NCBI RefSeq assembly: GCF_016706325.1
Contig: NZ_JADJJX010000001.1
Span: 248,001 to 312,000, forward strand
Direction of reading: 5' to 3'
From: Methanothrix sp.
GTDB taxonomy: Archaea; Halobacteriota; Methanosarcinia; Methanotrichales; Methanotrichaceae
DNA length: 64,000 nucleotides
Positions 43,197 through 52,772 of the stretch are shown one piece after another (the first letter of the stretch is position 1; each line of letters begins with the position of its first letter). A program made the translations under genes and the position numbers. Below the pieces are notes generated by a model, which worked only from the letters and a program-made list of their open reading frames with translations, was not told the origin of the DNA and did no database searches.

Positions 43197-43281
43197 CATC
43201 CCTGCAAGAACTACTCTGTAGAAACCCCGCTCGAAATCATTAAATAAAAATGGAATCCAGTGACCTTGGGTGTGAACAATC

Positions 43282-43839
43282 ATGAAGGCGCTGGGAATTG
43301 TGGGAAGCCCAAGAAGGAACGGCAATGTGGACACCCTGGTCTCAAAGGTCCTGGAAGGAGCGCAGGAGGCGGGGCTTGAGACCTCCAAGTACATCCTCAA
43401 TGAGATGAACTACTCCGGCTGCCAGGCATGCGAGTACTGCAAGTCTCATGATCACTGCCGCCTGGATGACGACCTCACAGAGCTATTCGCGGAGATGAAA
43501 GAGGCGGATGCGGTGGTCTTCGGATCGCCGATATACTTTTTCCTGTTCAGCGGGCAGTTCAAGCTGATGGAAGACAGGATGTACTCTCTGATCGATGCAG
43601 CATTCGTCCCCCGCCTCCGCCCGGGAAAGAGGGCCATTATCGTTACCAGCCAGGGGGATGCAGATGTTGCCAGCTATGCCAAGGCCGCAGACGATTTCGC
43701 CTTCGCCCTGAAGATGCTCGGGTTTGAGCTGAAGGATATCATTCGCATGGTCGATGGCATCGCGCCGGATGCCGCCCTGGCGAGAAAAGATATGCTGGAT
43801 ATGGCAAGCTCTGCAGGAGCGGCCCTGGGCAGGGAATAG
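43282..43839 (+). CDS. Iron-sulfur flavoprotein / NADPH-dependent FMN reductase family
   Basis: 185 residues: KALGIVGSPRRNGNVDTL (FMN phosphate loop), then CQACEYCKSHDHC, a compact cysteine motif like that of Isf iron-sulfur flavoproteins, and FGSPIYFFLFSGQFK. Isf-type proteins in Methanosarcinales pass electrons from ferredoxin to oxygen or peroxide. Oxygen-defence genes lie a few kilobases further on but not in the same operon. A TTAAATAAA box lies about 40 bases before the ATG. Confidence 0.85.
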   Translation: MKALGIVGSPRRNGNVDTLVSKVLEGAQEAGLETSKYILNEMNYSGCQACEYCKSHDHCRLDDDLTELFAEMKEADAVVFGSPIYFFLFSGQFKLMEDRMYSLIDAAFVPRLRPGKRAIIVTSQGDADVASYAKAADDFAFALKMLGFELKDIIRMVDGIAPDAALARKDMLDMASSAGAALGRE

Positions 43840-43857
43840 AATAGAGATTCCGGCATT

Positions 43858-43937
43858 TATATCGCTGATATCGATGATATCGATGATATCGCTGATATTG
43901 ATGATATCGATGATATCGCTGATATTGATGACATCGC
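43858..43937. repeat. Tandem repeat, 9 bp unit, about 8-9 copies
   Basis: GATATCGAT and GATATCGCT/GATATTGAT alternate after the flavoprotein stop. Self-complementary GATATC units could form hairpins. It lies between convergent genes. Confidence 0.85.
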
Positions 43938-43974
43938 TCAGAGGGGTGGGGTTTGGCTCGCCCTTCAAAGCCCT

Positions 43975-45015
43975 TTAGAGCCTGTTCAGGGCGGAGACTC
44001 TTAGGCCAATCAGCCTCACCCTCTTCTGTCTTCTTAAGAACAGATCAACCAGGCGCCTGCCATTGTTTCTGAGGATAGCAAGATCCTTGGTGGCGAAGGC
44101 AAGAGATCTCGATCGCGTGAATGTATCGAAGTGCTCGAATCTGATCTTAACGGTGATGGTCCTGAAGCGAAAGCCGCACTGGAGCAGCTCAGAGCAGATC
44201 TCCTCTGCCAGGCCGTCCATCGTCTCCAGGATGGGGGCGGCATCTATTATGTCCCTCTCAAATGTAACCTCGCGGCCAATGGATTTCGTCTCACCGTCCA
44301 CCACAACCTCGCTCGGGTCGATGCCCTGAGCGCGCTGATGCAGCCTTCGTCCCAGACTCCCCAGATGCCTGGCCAGGTGGTCGGGATCTGTCCCCGCCAG
44401 CTGGCCGATGCTCCTGATCCCCAGATCATGCAATATCTCCTCCGTCCTGGGACCCACACCGGGAATCTTCCTGACCTCAAGAGGAGAGAGGAACTCACTC
44501 ACCTCCTTCTCACTGATGATCGTCAATCCATAGGGCTTCTTGAAGTCGGAGCCGATCTTGGCCAGCATCTTATTGGGGGCAACTCCAATCGAGCAGCTCA
44601 GAGCCTCTCTTTCCAGGACCTCCTCCATTATTCTCCTGGCCAGACCGGCGGCCTGATGGAGATCCTGCACCCGGGTGGAGAGGTCAAGGTAGGCCTCATC
44701 TATCCCCCCCTGCTCAAACCTATCAGCATGGCTTCTCAGAATTCTCATCACACTATTGGACGCCCGCTGATAGAGCTCGTGGTCCGGACGGAGATAGACA
44801 CCCTGCGGGCAGAGCCTCCAGGCACGGGATATGGGCATAGCCGAACGGATGCCAAAGCTCCTCGCCTCATAGGATGCACTGCTGACAACGCCCCGCCCCC
44901 GTCCCTCTTTGGGGTCAGCGCCCACGATCACCGGCTTTCCCTTCAGCTCTGGACGCTCCCGCACCTCCACAGAGGGATAGAAGGCATCCAGATCGACATG
45001 CATTATCGTCCGCAT
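43975..45015 (-). CDS. dinB: DNA polymerase IV (Y family)
   Basis: 346 residues: HVDLDAFYPSVEVRERPELKG (catalytic Asp block), SYEARSFGIRSAMP, DEAYLDLS (second acid pair), GVAPNKMLAKIGSDFKKP and the helix-hairpin-helix KIPGVGPRTEEILHDLGI. It bypasses damaged template. It overlaps no gene but is ten bases downstream of a DUF3786 gene on the same strand. Complete, including the little-finger domain. Confidence 0.95.
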   Translation of the reverse strand: MRTIMHVDLDAFYPSVEVRERPELKGKPVIVGADPKEGRGRGVVSSASYEARSFGIRSAMPISRAWRLCPQGVYLRPDHELYQRASNSVMRILRSHADRFEQGGIDEAYLDLSTRVQDLHQAAGLARRIMEEVLEREALSCSIGVAPNKMLAKIGSDFKKPYGLTIISEKEVSEFLSPLEVRKIPGVGPRTEEILHDLGIRSIGQLAGTDPDHLARHLGSLGRRLHQRAQGIDPSEVVVDGETKSIGREVTFERDIIDAAPILETMDGLAEEICSELLQCGFRFRTITVKIRFEHFDTFTRSRSLAFATKDLAILRNNGRRLVDLFLRRQKRVRLIGLRVSALNRL

Positions 45016-45025
45016 CCTGCCTCCT

Positions 45026-45604
45026 CTAGATGCCCTCCTCTGCTGCCTTCAAGATAGCCTCTGTCAGCAGGGTGAGCAGGACAGTCAGATCCTCCATGAT
45101 GAAGATCTCACTCAAGGCGCGATCAAAGAGCATCGTGGCATCGGCTGGAAGGTCCTCATCGCCCCTCCAAAATAGAATCCGAACAAGGATCCCGGGAAAT
45201 GTCCCCACCTCCACTGCCACATCCGCCCCCTCCACTCTACTGCCGGCAAAACCCTCCTGGAGTATCCTGGCCAGACCGTCCGGGTCCCGGCCAAATCGCT
45301 CTACAAGCGGCCTGATGGCCTGGCGGGTGAAGTTGGAGCAAAATAGCCTTCCCCCAGTGGTCTCTTTGATGGAGATCCAATCGCCCAGAGGATTGTATCC
45401 CCTCTTCGATCTGCCGATCAGATAGCGCAGGATGAGAACAGATGCAACCTCGCTGGCGGGAAGGCGGGAAGGAAGGAGCAGAACCTCCCTTTCGGCAAGC
45501 CTTATCTCATATCGATCTCGAATCAGCGATAGGCTGCAGTAGGGCGGGAAGTCCATTCCTTCCAGCTCCCTCCAGGACAAATCCAGTGATATCTCATATC
45601 CCAT
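45026..45604 (-). CDS. DUF3786 protein
   Basis: 192 residues from MGYEISLDLSWRELEGMDF. The C-terminal half matches the DUF3786 pattern FWRGDEDLPADATMLFDRALSEIFIMEDL. Proteins with this domain are found in anaerobes, often near metal- or corrinoid-linked genes; no function is known. The ATG is formed by a 16-bp tandem repeat (GGATGG motif), so upstream in-frame ATGs exist in the repeat, adding up to 16 residues. Probably co-transcribed with dinB. Confidence 0.72.
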   Translation of the reverse strand: MGYEISLDLSWRELEGMDFPPYCSLSLIRDRYEIRLAEREVLLLPSRLPASEVASVLILRYLIGRSKRGYNPLGDWISIKETTGGRLFCSNFTRQAIRPLVERFGRDPDGLARILQEGFAGSRVEGADVAVEVGTFPGILVRILFWRGDEDLPADATMLFDRALSEIFIMEDLTVLLTLLTEAILKAAEEGI

Positions 45605-45653
45605 CCATCCACTCCTCCATCCATCCACTCCTCCATCCATCCACTCCTCCATC
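45602..45653 (-). repeat. Tandem repeat, 16 bp x 3, containing the start codon
   Basis: ATCCATCCACTCCTCC on the plus strand, three copies, reading as GGATGGATGG units on the minus strand up to and including the DUF3786 start codon. Confidence 0.9.
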
Positions 45654-45699
45654 CTGCACCTTTATGTGAAGTGAAGTCCAGGCGGATTGATCAGCCTTT

Positions 45700-45757
45700 C
45701 GGTTTCAGCCGATCAGCTTCGGCCGATCAGCTTTGGCCGATCAGCTTTGGCCGATCA
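45700..45757. repeat. Tandem repeat, 15 bp x 3-4
   Basis: GGCCGATCAGCTTTG units (the first reads AGCCGATCAGCTTCG) in the divergent gap between the DUF3786 and EamA genes. Confidence 0.88.
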
Positions 45758-45899
45758 TAAAGCATCGAAGAACCACCGGCCAGGAGGAAAGATTATTTAA
45801 AAAAAAGGATAAAAGAATATCGCTGCATAATATCCTTTGAGAGCATGATCGTCACCCTACCAGGAGACGCCGGGAGATATGGAGAAATATTGAGAGATA

Positions 45900-46817
45900 A
45901 TGAGAGATTCCATGGCCGAAGACAGAGGATACCAATTGGCAGTATTATTTATAATCCTGGCTGTGCTGTTCTGGGGCTTCTCTTTCATAAGCACCAAGGT
46001 GGTCCTCTCACAGATTCCACCTATATCGATAGCTCTGTTCAGGCAGATCATCGCCACAATTACCCTGATCATCCTTCTCTCTCTCACCCGAACCCAGCTC
46101 AATGTGGAGAAGAAGGATGCAGGGTATATCGTCCTGGCCAGCCTCTTTGGAATAGTGATGTACTTTGTGCTTGAGAACACCGGGCTCCAGTACACCACAG
46201 CATCCAACGCCTCTATGATTGTAGCCTCTCTTCCCATATTCACCCTATTTGCAGAGGCTCTGCTCTATAAGCTGAAGGTCACCAGGGGCATGATTCTCTG
46301 CTTGCTTCTGTCCACCATTGGGGTGGCCCTGGTGGTCACAGTCGACGGAAGGCTGGATCTATCATCAGCAAGGCTTTTAGGCAATCTGCTGGTGATGGGA
46401 GCGATCATCAGTTGGGTGATCTACTCCATCCTGAATCGAAGGATCTCTGCGCATTACCCCAGCCTGAGCTTAACCGCCCTTCAATCAGCCGCCAGCATAG
46501 CCCTGTACATTCCTCTGGTCATCCCGGAGATGAGAAGATGGCCTGCGCCCTCAGAGATAACGCTGACGGTTTTCGCCAATCTTCTCTTTCTGGGAGTCTT
46601 CTGCTCCGGCCTCGCCTATGTATTTTACATCTATTCCGCCAGAAGGCTGGGGTTGACGGTCGTCTCCGCCTTCCTCAACCTCATCCCAGTGGTGACGGTG
46701 ATCTTCGGCTATCTCCTCTTGAATGAGACCCTCTCCTGGCTGCAGCTCCTGGGAATAACACTGATAATGATCGCTTTGTATCAGTTAAACAGGCTGGTGA
46801 AAAGAGCGCCAGCATGA
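45900..46817 (+). CDS. EamA/DMT-superfamily transporter
   Basis: 305 residues with ten predicted helices in two EamA halves: LAVLFWGFSFISTKVVLSQIPP at the start and a repeat starting LLVMGAIISWVIYSIL in the second half, ending FGYLLLNETLSWLQLLGI. DMT transporters export metabolites such as amino acids or sugars; nothing here fixes the substrate. An ATTTAAAAA box lies about 100 bases upstream. Confidence 0.85.
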   Translation: MRDSMAEDRGYQLAVLFIILAVLFWGFSFISTKVVLSQIPPISIALFRQIIATITLIILLSLTRTQLNVEKKDAGYIVLASLFGIVMYFVLENTGLQYTTASNASMIVASLPIFTLFAEALLYKLKVTRGMILCLLLSTIGVALVVTVDGRLDLSSARLLGNLLVMGAIISWVIYSILNRRISAHYPSLSLTALQSAASIALYIPLVIPEMRRWPAPSEITLTVFANLLFLGVFCSGLAYVFYIYSARRLGLTVVSAFLNLIPVVTVIFGYLLLNETLSWLQLLGITLIMIALYQLNRLVKRAPA

Positions 46818-46847
46818 GCCGGAAAAAAAGCAGGTGGCAGTTTCAGC

Positions 46848-48071
46848 TCAGCCAGCCTCCTCCCTCATATTTCTCTTTGGGCTGCTCAGCCATGCGTACA
46901 TATCCTGCAGCACGATCTCCTCCATCGGCCCCAGGGGCTGAATCCAGCCCTTTGAGGGATAAAAGCTGTGCCCCAGCCCCGGATAGATGATCAGGGTATG
47001 ATCCGGGTGATCGGCCTCTTTCAGCCTCTCATCCAGCAGCCTGGCCTCCCGGACAGGGATCTGAGTGTCGTTTTCTCCCTGGAGGATGAGGATGCTGGCC
47101 GATACATCCTCTATGATATCCGTGCTGTTATTCAGGGCGAAGTAGGATGACAGCCAGGGGCTGGCCTGGACCACCTCAGGGGAGAGGAGCTGCTGGACCT
47201 GCTTTCTGATCAGCGGCTCGATGTTGGCCTTGATGCTGATATTGCTCCTCGGGTCAGCAGATATGGCCGAATGCCACTGGTATTCTTCTGTCGAATTGTT
47301 CCACTTGACCAGCCCTGCCGCTTGGAGCGGGGCCAGGCTCTCCCCCGGCTTATTCATCGTCGCCTCCACTTCTGCTATAGAGAGAAAGCCGTCGTGGTCG
47401 CCGTCCATCACCTCTTCAGCATAGAGCAGCGGGCGGGTAAATAGCTGGAACTGAAGGATATCCCTCAGGTTTCCCGCCGGGGCGGAGAGCAGGACCAGCT
47501 TTCCTATCCCTTCATCCTGCCGGGCGATCCTGGGAGCGATGATGGCCCCCTCGCTATGACCGAGAAGGGTTATGTCGCTCTGGTCCACCTCCGGCTGGGC
47601 TCTGAGGAGCTGAAGGGCCTTTTCTGCATCGCTCTTATAGCTGTGGTAGGTGGAGTTGGCCACAATGCTGGCGTTGAGGATGGTGCCGTTCAGCCCCACC
47701 CCTCTCTTGTTGAACCGCAGGACTGCAAAGCCCCTGGAAGAGAGATAATCGGCGATCTGCAGAAATGGCCGGGAGGGCTCATCCGATCCCGTAACCTCCG
47801 GGGGCAGGTACTCATTCATATCTATCGTCCCGCTGCCCTGGAGAAGAAGAACACCGGGGAAGGGGCCCGGGCCGGATTTCGGCAGGGTGAGCTGGGCATC
47901 TGTTGCCAGACCATCTTCAAGCTCAATCACCAGCTCGCGGGCCTGGTAGTCCTGGGCCTGGGCAACGGGAAATGAGTGCAGAACGACAAGGATGAAGATC
48001 AATGATAGAGAGGCAGATATCACCTTTATCCTCTCTTCGAACTCAAGGCGGCTGCTATTGCAGGAGAGCAT
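46848..48071 (-). CDS. Exported alpha/beta hydrolase with an EF-hand-like insert
   Basis: 407 residues. A hydrophobic signal segment (VISASLSLIFILVVLHSF) precedes AQAQ. VLLLQGSGTIDM starts the fold, LRFNKRGVGLN the second strand, and LLGHSEGAIIAPRIA is the nucleophile elbow (Ser); GENDTQIP and GLGHSFYP supply the acid and histidine. Between them, at about residues 225-236, DGDHDGFLSIAEVE matches a calcium EF-hand loop. It resembles dienelactone hydrolase/peptidase-like surface enzymes. Substrate unknown; calcium binding is inferred from the loop alone. Confidence 0.8.
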   Translation of the reverse strand: MLSCNSSRLEFEERIKVISASLSLIFILVVLHSFPVAQAQDYQARELVIELEDGLATDAQLTLPKSGPGPFPGVLLLQGSGTIDMNEYLPPEVTGSDEPSRPFLQIADYLSSRGFAVLRFNKRGVGLNGTILNASIVANSTYHSYKSDAEKALQLLRAQPEVDQSDITLLGHSEGAIIAPRIARQDEGIGKLVLLSAPAGNLRDILQFQLFTRPLLYAEEVMDGDHDGFLSIAEVEATMNKPGESLAPLQAAGLVKWNNSTEEYQWHSAISADPRSNISIKANIEPLIRKQVQQLLSPEVVQASPWLSSYFALNNSTDIIEDVSASILILQGENDTQIPVREARLLDERLKEADHPDHTLIIYPGLGHSFYPSKGWIQPLGPMEEIVLQDMYAWLSSPKRNMREEAG

Positions 48072-48139
48072 ACTCCTGTATCTCTCTTAATGAGCCTTAA
48101 ATCTTGGGGTTCCACCCTGTTTATATATTCGCCCTAAGC

Positions 48140-49189
48140 TCATCCCAATAGCCTTCCTCCTGGCCCGATCTTTCCCCGCTCCGTCTGGCAGACGACAGAC
48201 TGCAGGCCGCAGTCCCTGAGGATATAATGGATCTGCAGCATCTCCCAGTGGCTGGGCCGGAGCAGATCCATTCTTCTGAACTCCGGCCGGTAGTCCAGGA
48301 GGGAGACCTGGATCCAGGGATCTATCTCCACGATCCTCTCCGCCATCTCCTGGATCTCTGCTATGCTGATCAGATCTTCATTGAATGGAATGCCGATGCC
48401 CAAGAAGACCTGAGGATGGCGGTCGTGCAGGTACTTTGCTGCCTCCCAGGCGGTCTGCAGATATTTGGCCGCCAGACCCGCATCCATAAGGCCGGTCATC
48501 TCCATGAAGGTGGAGAGCCTAAGGGCCTTCAGATCGATGCCTATGTCGGTCATGCCCGCATCCACCAGCTCATCGATGTAATCCTCGGTCAGAATCGAGC
48601 CGTTGGTGTCCACATGGATGCGGGCGATTGGGTTTTTCTCCTTTAGAAGCTTTATGAAAGAGATCAGCCAGGGCCGGTTGAGGGTGCACTCCCCGCCGGA
48701 GATGGCTATCCTCTCCACTCCACACTCCCTTTTGGTCTCAGTCATCCTCTCTGCCGCCTCCTCCGGGGTGAGGAGCTCTCCGTAGTCTATGTAGGCATAC
48801 TGCCAGTTCTGGCACTGAGGGCAGCAGAGGTTGCAGCCGGAGGTGAAGCAGACCGCCTCCAGAAAGCCCAGACCGCTTTTCAGCCACCAGGGTGTGCCCA
48901 CCCCCCCAGCCATATGGCCCATGAAGCCTGCCACCATCCTGCGAGGCGTCCCTTTGGGTGAGGCTGTCCTTATCCTCATTCCCTCCTGCACCTGCGTCGT
49001 GCAGGCAGGCCTGTTTGCGCCGTCTATCTCCAGGGCGCAGGCCCAGCAGCCTCCCACCTGGCAGGGCATGAACAGGCCCTTGTCAGAGGGATGCATTGCA
49101 ATGCTAAACCCGAGCACCTCCAGGGCTTCTTTGACTGAGAGATCAGAAGGAACCTGGATGCTTCTGCCGTCAACCTCAATTGTTGTCAT
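48140..49189 (-). CDS. Radical SAM protein with an N-terminal ferredoxin-like domain
   Basis: 349 residues. Residues 1-75 resemble a 2Fe-2S ferredoxin/upper-hook fold: a beta-grasp start (TTIEVDGRSIQVPSDLSVKEALEVLG) and cysteines in CQVGGCWACALEID, then CTTQVQEGM. Residues 110-330 are radical SAM: the cluster motif C-x3-C-x2-C in GCNLCCPQCQNW, then ISGGECTLNRP and HVDTNGSILT. The second half resembles pyruvate-formate-lyase activase-like enzymes. The joining of the two is unusual and the target unknown. It stands alone between the hydrolase and a gene-free stretch. Confidence 0.8.
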   Translation of the reverse strand: MTTIEVDGRSIQVPSDLSVKEALEVLGFSIAMHPSDKGLFMPCQVGGCWACALEIDGANRPACTTQVQEGMRIRTASPKGTPRRMVAGFMGHMAGGVGTPWWLKSGLGFLEAVCFTSGCNLCCPQCQNWQYAYIDYGELLTPEEAAERMTETKRECGVERIAISGGECTLNRPWLISFIKLLKEKNPIARIHVDTNGSILTEDYIDELVDAGMTDIGIDLKALRLSTFMEMTGLMDAGLAAKYLQTAWEAAKYLHDRHPQVFLGIGIPFNEDLISIAEIQEMAERIVEIDPWIQVSLLDYRPEFRRMDLLRPSHWEMLQIHYILRDCGLQSVVCQTERGKIGPGGRLLG

Positions 49190-49827
49190 CTCTTATGCCC
49201 TCGCTGATGCCATCATTGATGCCATTTCTTTCTATCCTGTCTTCTGTCTCACAGCCGATGCCCTCTCTTATGCTATCATGATGCTATTGGCGTGCTGGCT
49301 TCGTGATAGCATATCCAAAGGAGGCACAATTCCCCCAGATATGCCGTTGCTGGCAGGCGATCCAGGCGCTGATGGATCTGGGCGGCGAGGAGCTCTCGCT
49401 TATCGCTGCTGCTGGGGGCAGGGGTTCTGGTGACCTCCTGGATATTGATGTCATAGGCCCTCACATTTGCCAAGGGCTGCATTTTTCTCCTCTCTTCAGC
49501 CATCTCCACGAGAGTGTTGACGCAGTACTCGCTCTTAAGGGCTTTGTTAAAACCCCAGCACCAGCTCCCCACCTCCTGTATGCATGCCATCGCCGGCATC
49601 CGGGAGCAGAAAAAAGAGGCAATCGATCCGCCGGGAGGGCCTTCCCGGGAGGGGCTTCAGTTGAGGATGCAGTCAATGGCCAGGTCATCTGCCGATACCT
49701 ATGTACCGGCGAAGATCCTAATGGAGGTCGGGCGTTCAAAGGCTGAGAATGGCGGGTATATCAGATGATCATCATCAGCTCATCGCCAGCGTCTCAGGGG
49801 AAAAAAGAGAGAGGTGAAGAGAGGTGG
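49190..49827. other. Gene-free stretch
   Basis: About 640 bases between the radical SAM and SOD genes. Frames of 80-147 codons exist on both strands (for example 49276-49599 on minus) but none has a family motif, a ribosome site or clean codon use, so I call no gene. A decayed gene is possible. GATGCCAT-rich short repeats at 49205-49280 look like low-level minisatellite decay. Confidence 0.5.
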
Positions 49828-50442
<615 letters not shown>

Positions 50443-50486
50443 CTTATATCACCTTGACATATCGCCTTGAAATATGGCTTTGAAGT

Positions 50487-50540
50487 ATTGGTTTGATGTA
50501 TTGGCTTGATGTATTGGTTTGATGTATTGGCTTGATGCAT
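50487..50540. repeat. Tandem repeat, 13 bp x 4
   Basis: TTGATGTATTGGY units (T or C at the end) between peroxiredoxin and SOD genes, about 50 bases upstream of the SOD start on the minus strand; looser copies (TTGAAATATGGC) extend to the left. Confidence 0.88.
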
Positions 50541-50556
50541 GCCTTGAAATAGCCGC

Positions 50557-51261
50557 TCAAAGCTTCTTGTGGCAGAACCACCAGTCCTCGCAGACCATAT
50601 CTCCGCTGGTCTTTCTGGTGGCTGCAGTCTTCTCATCTCCTGGCGGGGGCACTATGACCTGGTCGCCGAGGAAGTCGTTGTTGGGCCAGTTGGCAGGAAG
50701 TGCCACCTTGTTCTTGTCTGCAACCTGCAGCGCCTTCAAAGACCTGATGATCTCATCCATATTCCTCCCTATCTCCTGAGGATAGAAGAGGATCAGGCGA
50801 ATTGCGGCCTCGGGATCGACGATGAAAACCGCTCTCACTGTATTTGGCCCTTTGCCGGGATGGATCATTCCCAAAGCCATGGCAACCTTTCCCAAGTCGT
50901 CGGCGATTATGGGGAAGGTGATCTCCACCTTCAGGTTCTCTTTGATCCACTGGGTCCACTTCATGTGGGAGAAGACCTGATCCACCGATAGGCCGATCAG
51001 CTCGCAGTTCAGCTTATCGAAGTCGCCTCTCATCTTCTGAAAGGCCACGAACTCCGTGGTGCAGACCGGGGTGAAGTCCCCAGGATGGCTGAAAAGGACA
51101 AACCACTTTCCGGCATATGCATCCGGCATATTCATCGTTCCATGGGTGGTCTTGACCTCCAGGGAGGGGAATTTATCTCCGATCAATGGAAAGCTGATTG
51201 TTTCGGCTATATCGCTATGCGCAAATCCCCTGGAAGGGGTGGATTTATCAGTTACGGACAT
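50557..51261 (-). CDS. Peroxiredoxin, archaeal Prx6-like
   Basis: 234 residues with the peroxidatic block FSHPGDFTPVCTTEFVAF and ADDLGKVAMALGMI, then FIVDPEAAIRLILFYPQEIGRN. A C-terminal CEDWWFC pair gives the extra cysteines found in archaeal members for resolving the sulfenic acid. It reduces hydrogen peroxide. AAAGGAGAA precedes the ATG and a TATATAT box lies about 20 bases further up. Divergent from the fur-like gene. Confidence 0.92.
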   Translation of the reverse strand: MSVTDKSTPSRGFAHSDIAETISFPLIGDKFPSLEVKTTHGTMNMPDAYAGKWFVLFSHPGDFTPVCTTEFVAFQKMRGDFDKLNCELIGLSVDQVFSHMKWTQWIKENLKVEITFPIIADDLGKVAMALGMIHPGKGPNTVRAVFIVDPEAAIRLILFYPQEIGRNMDEIIRSLKALQVADKNKVALPANWPNNDFLGDQVIVPPPGDEKTAATRKTSGDMVCEDWWFCHKKL

Positions 51262-51375
51262 ACTTAATACTTCTCCTTTAACATATATATTGATTCTCTT
51301 GGGTTATCTCCTGCAAGTAGCTGCGATCTCCGCCTCCATCACGGATTCCAATGGGGATAGCTTTATTTAAGAGTG

Positions 51376-51391
51376 ATTATTAGCTAATAAT
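51376..51391 (+). promoter_or_regulatory. Perfect palindrome, probable Fur/PerR operator
   Basis: ATTATTAGCTAATAAT is a perfect 16-bp inverted repeat, extended to 22 bp with one mismatch pair. It sits between a TTTATTTAA box and the fur-like ATG and matches the A/T-rich palindrome type bound by Fur/PerR proteins. Likely site of autoregulation. Confidence 0.65.
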
Positions 51392-51395
51392 TACT

Positions 51396-51890
51396 ATGAA
51401 CAGCGCTGAGAGCCTGGATCAGACCATCATAAAGACATTTCGCAACAGCGGCTATAGGGCCACCCCCCAGAGAATCGCCATAAGCAGATACATATTGCGC
51501 AATCATGAGCATCCTACAGCGCAGAGGATATATCAGGAAATCAAGAGGACCCATCCCACTGTCAGCCTGGCCACCATATACACTACAATCAAGATCTTAA
51601 AAGAGACCGGCCTGATTTGCGAGCTGAATCTGCCTCAATCCCAGACCAGATATGATCCCAATACAGAGCCCCATGTACACCTGATATGCCTGCAGTGCGG
51701 CAGCATCACCGACTGGATGGACCCAATAATGCAAAAACTGGTAAGAAATATATCCCGCAAGGCGAACTTCACTGTGATTGGATCGAGCTTTGATCTGGAG
51801 GGGGTCTGCGAGAGCTGCCATCGAAGGGCCAAGGAGGCCCTGAAAAGCTCGGCCCAACCGGCGGAGTTGGCGTCAACGATCAAAAGCTAA
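51396..51890 (+). CDS. Fur/PerR-family metal or peroxide-responsive repressor
   Basis: 164 residues: winged helix (GYRATPQRIAISRYILRN, then TVSLATIYTTIKILKETGLI) and a dimerisation domain with HVHLICLQCGS and CESCHRRA, the two CxxC zinc motifs. It is close to the operator palindrome and divergent to the peroxiredoxin gene, so a PerR-like peroxide sensor is favoured over iron Fur. The metal-sensing residues cannot be told apart by eye. Confidence 0.9.
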   Translation: MNSAESLDQTIIKTFRNSGYRATPQRIAISRYILRNHEHPTAQRIYQEIKRTHPTVSLATIYTTIKILKETGLICELNLPQSQTRYDPNTEPHVHLICLQCGSITDWMDPIMQKLVRNISRKANFTVIGSSFDLEGVCESCHRRAKEALKSSAQPAELASTIKS

Positions 51891-51935
51891 AAGCTAAAAA
51901 AATTTAAATCATTGATATCCGATCTGCAAACCGGC

Positions 51936-52772
51936 TCAGATCTGCATGGCTCTGAGCCGGGCGATCCTCTCCTCAGTGCTGGGATGGGTGGAGAAGAGAG
52001 AGGCTACTGCCTTCCCCTTGAGGGGATTGACGATGAACATATGGGCTGTGGATGGGTTCACATCTGACTGCACTGCCCGGTTGCCTGCCTCCAGCTTGGC
52101 CAGGGCGCTGGCCAGGGGGAAGGGATTGCCGAATATCCTCGCCCCCGTAGCATCGGCCTCGAACTCTCTGCCCCTGGATATCGCCAATTGAACAATGGTG
52201 GCGGCAATGGGGGCTAGGATGGCCATGGCCAGGATTCCCAGGGGATTGGCACCATCATCGTCCCCTCCGCCGAAGATCAGCGACCATTGGGCCATATTGG
52301 CCATAAATGTGATAACCCCGGCAATAGTTGCTGCTATGGTGCTGATCAGTGTATCACGGTTCTTGACATGAGCCAGCTCATGGGAGATCACCCCTGCCAG
52401 CTCCTCTTTATCGAGGATCCTGGTGATCCCGGTGGTCACGGCAACGGCTGCGTGCTTTGGATCCCTGCCCGTGGCAAAGGCATTGGGCATGGGATTATCG
52501 ACTACATAAAGCCTGGGCATGGGAAGGCCGGCCTTGGCGGCCAGATTCTGAACCATGCCGAAGAGCTCCGGGGCTTCCGCTCCGCTCAGCTCGCGGGCCT
52601 TATACATCTTCAAGACCAGCTTGTCGCTGTACCAGTAAGATCCAAAGTTCATTAAAACGGAGAAGATAAGGGCTATGAGCATGCCACCTCTTCCACCGAG
52701 AAAGCCGCCGATCAAGAGCAAGATTCCTGTCAGACCGGCCAGCAATAGGGTCGTTCTGATCATATTGGCCAT
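51936..52772 (-). CDS. htpX: Membrane zinc metalloprotease HtpX
   Basis: 278 residues: two N-terminal helices, then NAFATGRDPKHAAVAVTTGI, the zinc-binding SHELAHVKNRD, two further helices and SRGREFEADATGARI with the third ligand. It ends with STHPSTEERIARL as usual. HtpX degrades misfolded membrane proteins. Stand-alone. Confidence 0.95.
   Translation of the reverse strand: MANMIRTTLLLAGLTGILLLIGGFLGGRGGMLIALIFSVLMNFGSYWYSDKLVLKMYKARELSGAEAPELFGMVQNLAAKAGLPMPRLYVVDNPMPNAFATGRDPKHAAVAVTTGITRILDKEELAGVISHELAHVKNRDTLISTIAATIAGVITFMANMAQWSLIFGGGDDDGANPLGILAMAILAPIAATIVQLAISRGREFEADATGARIFGNPFPLASALAKLEAGNRAVQSDVNPSTAHMFIVNPLKGKAVASLFSTHPSTEERIARLRAMQI

Noticed and set aside
49276..49746. Genes in the gap between the radical SAM and SOD genes
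   Set aside because: Frames on both strands overlap each other, lack ribosome sites and have no recognisable motif.
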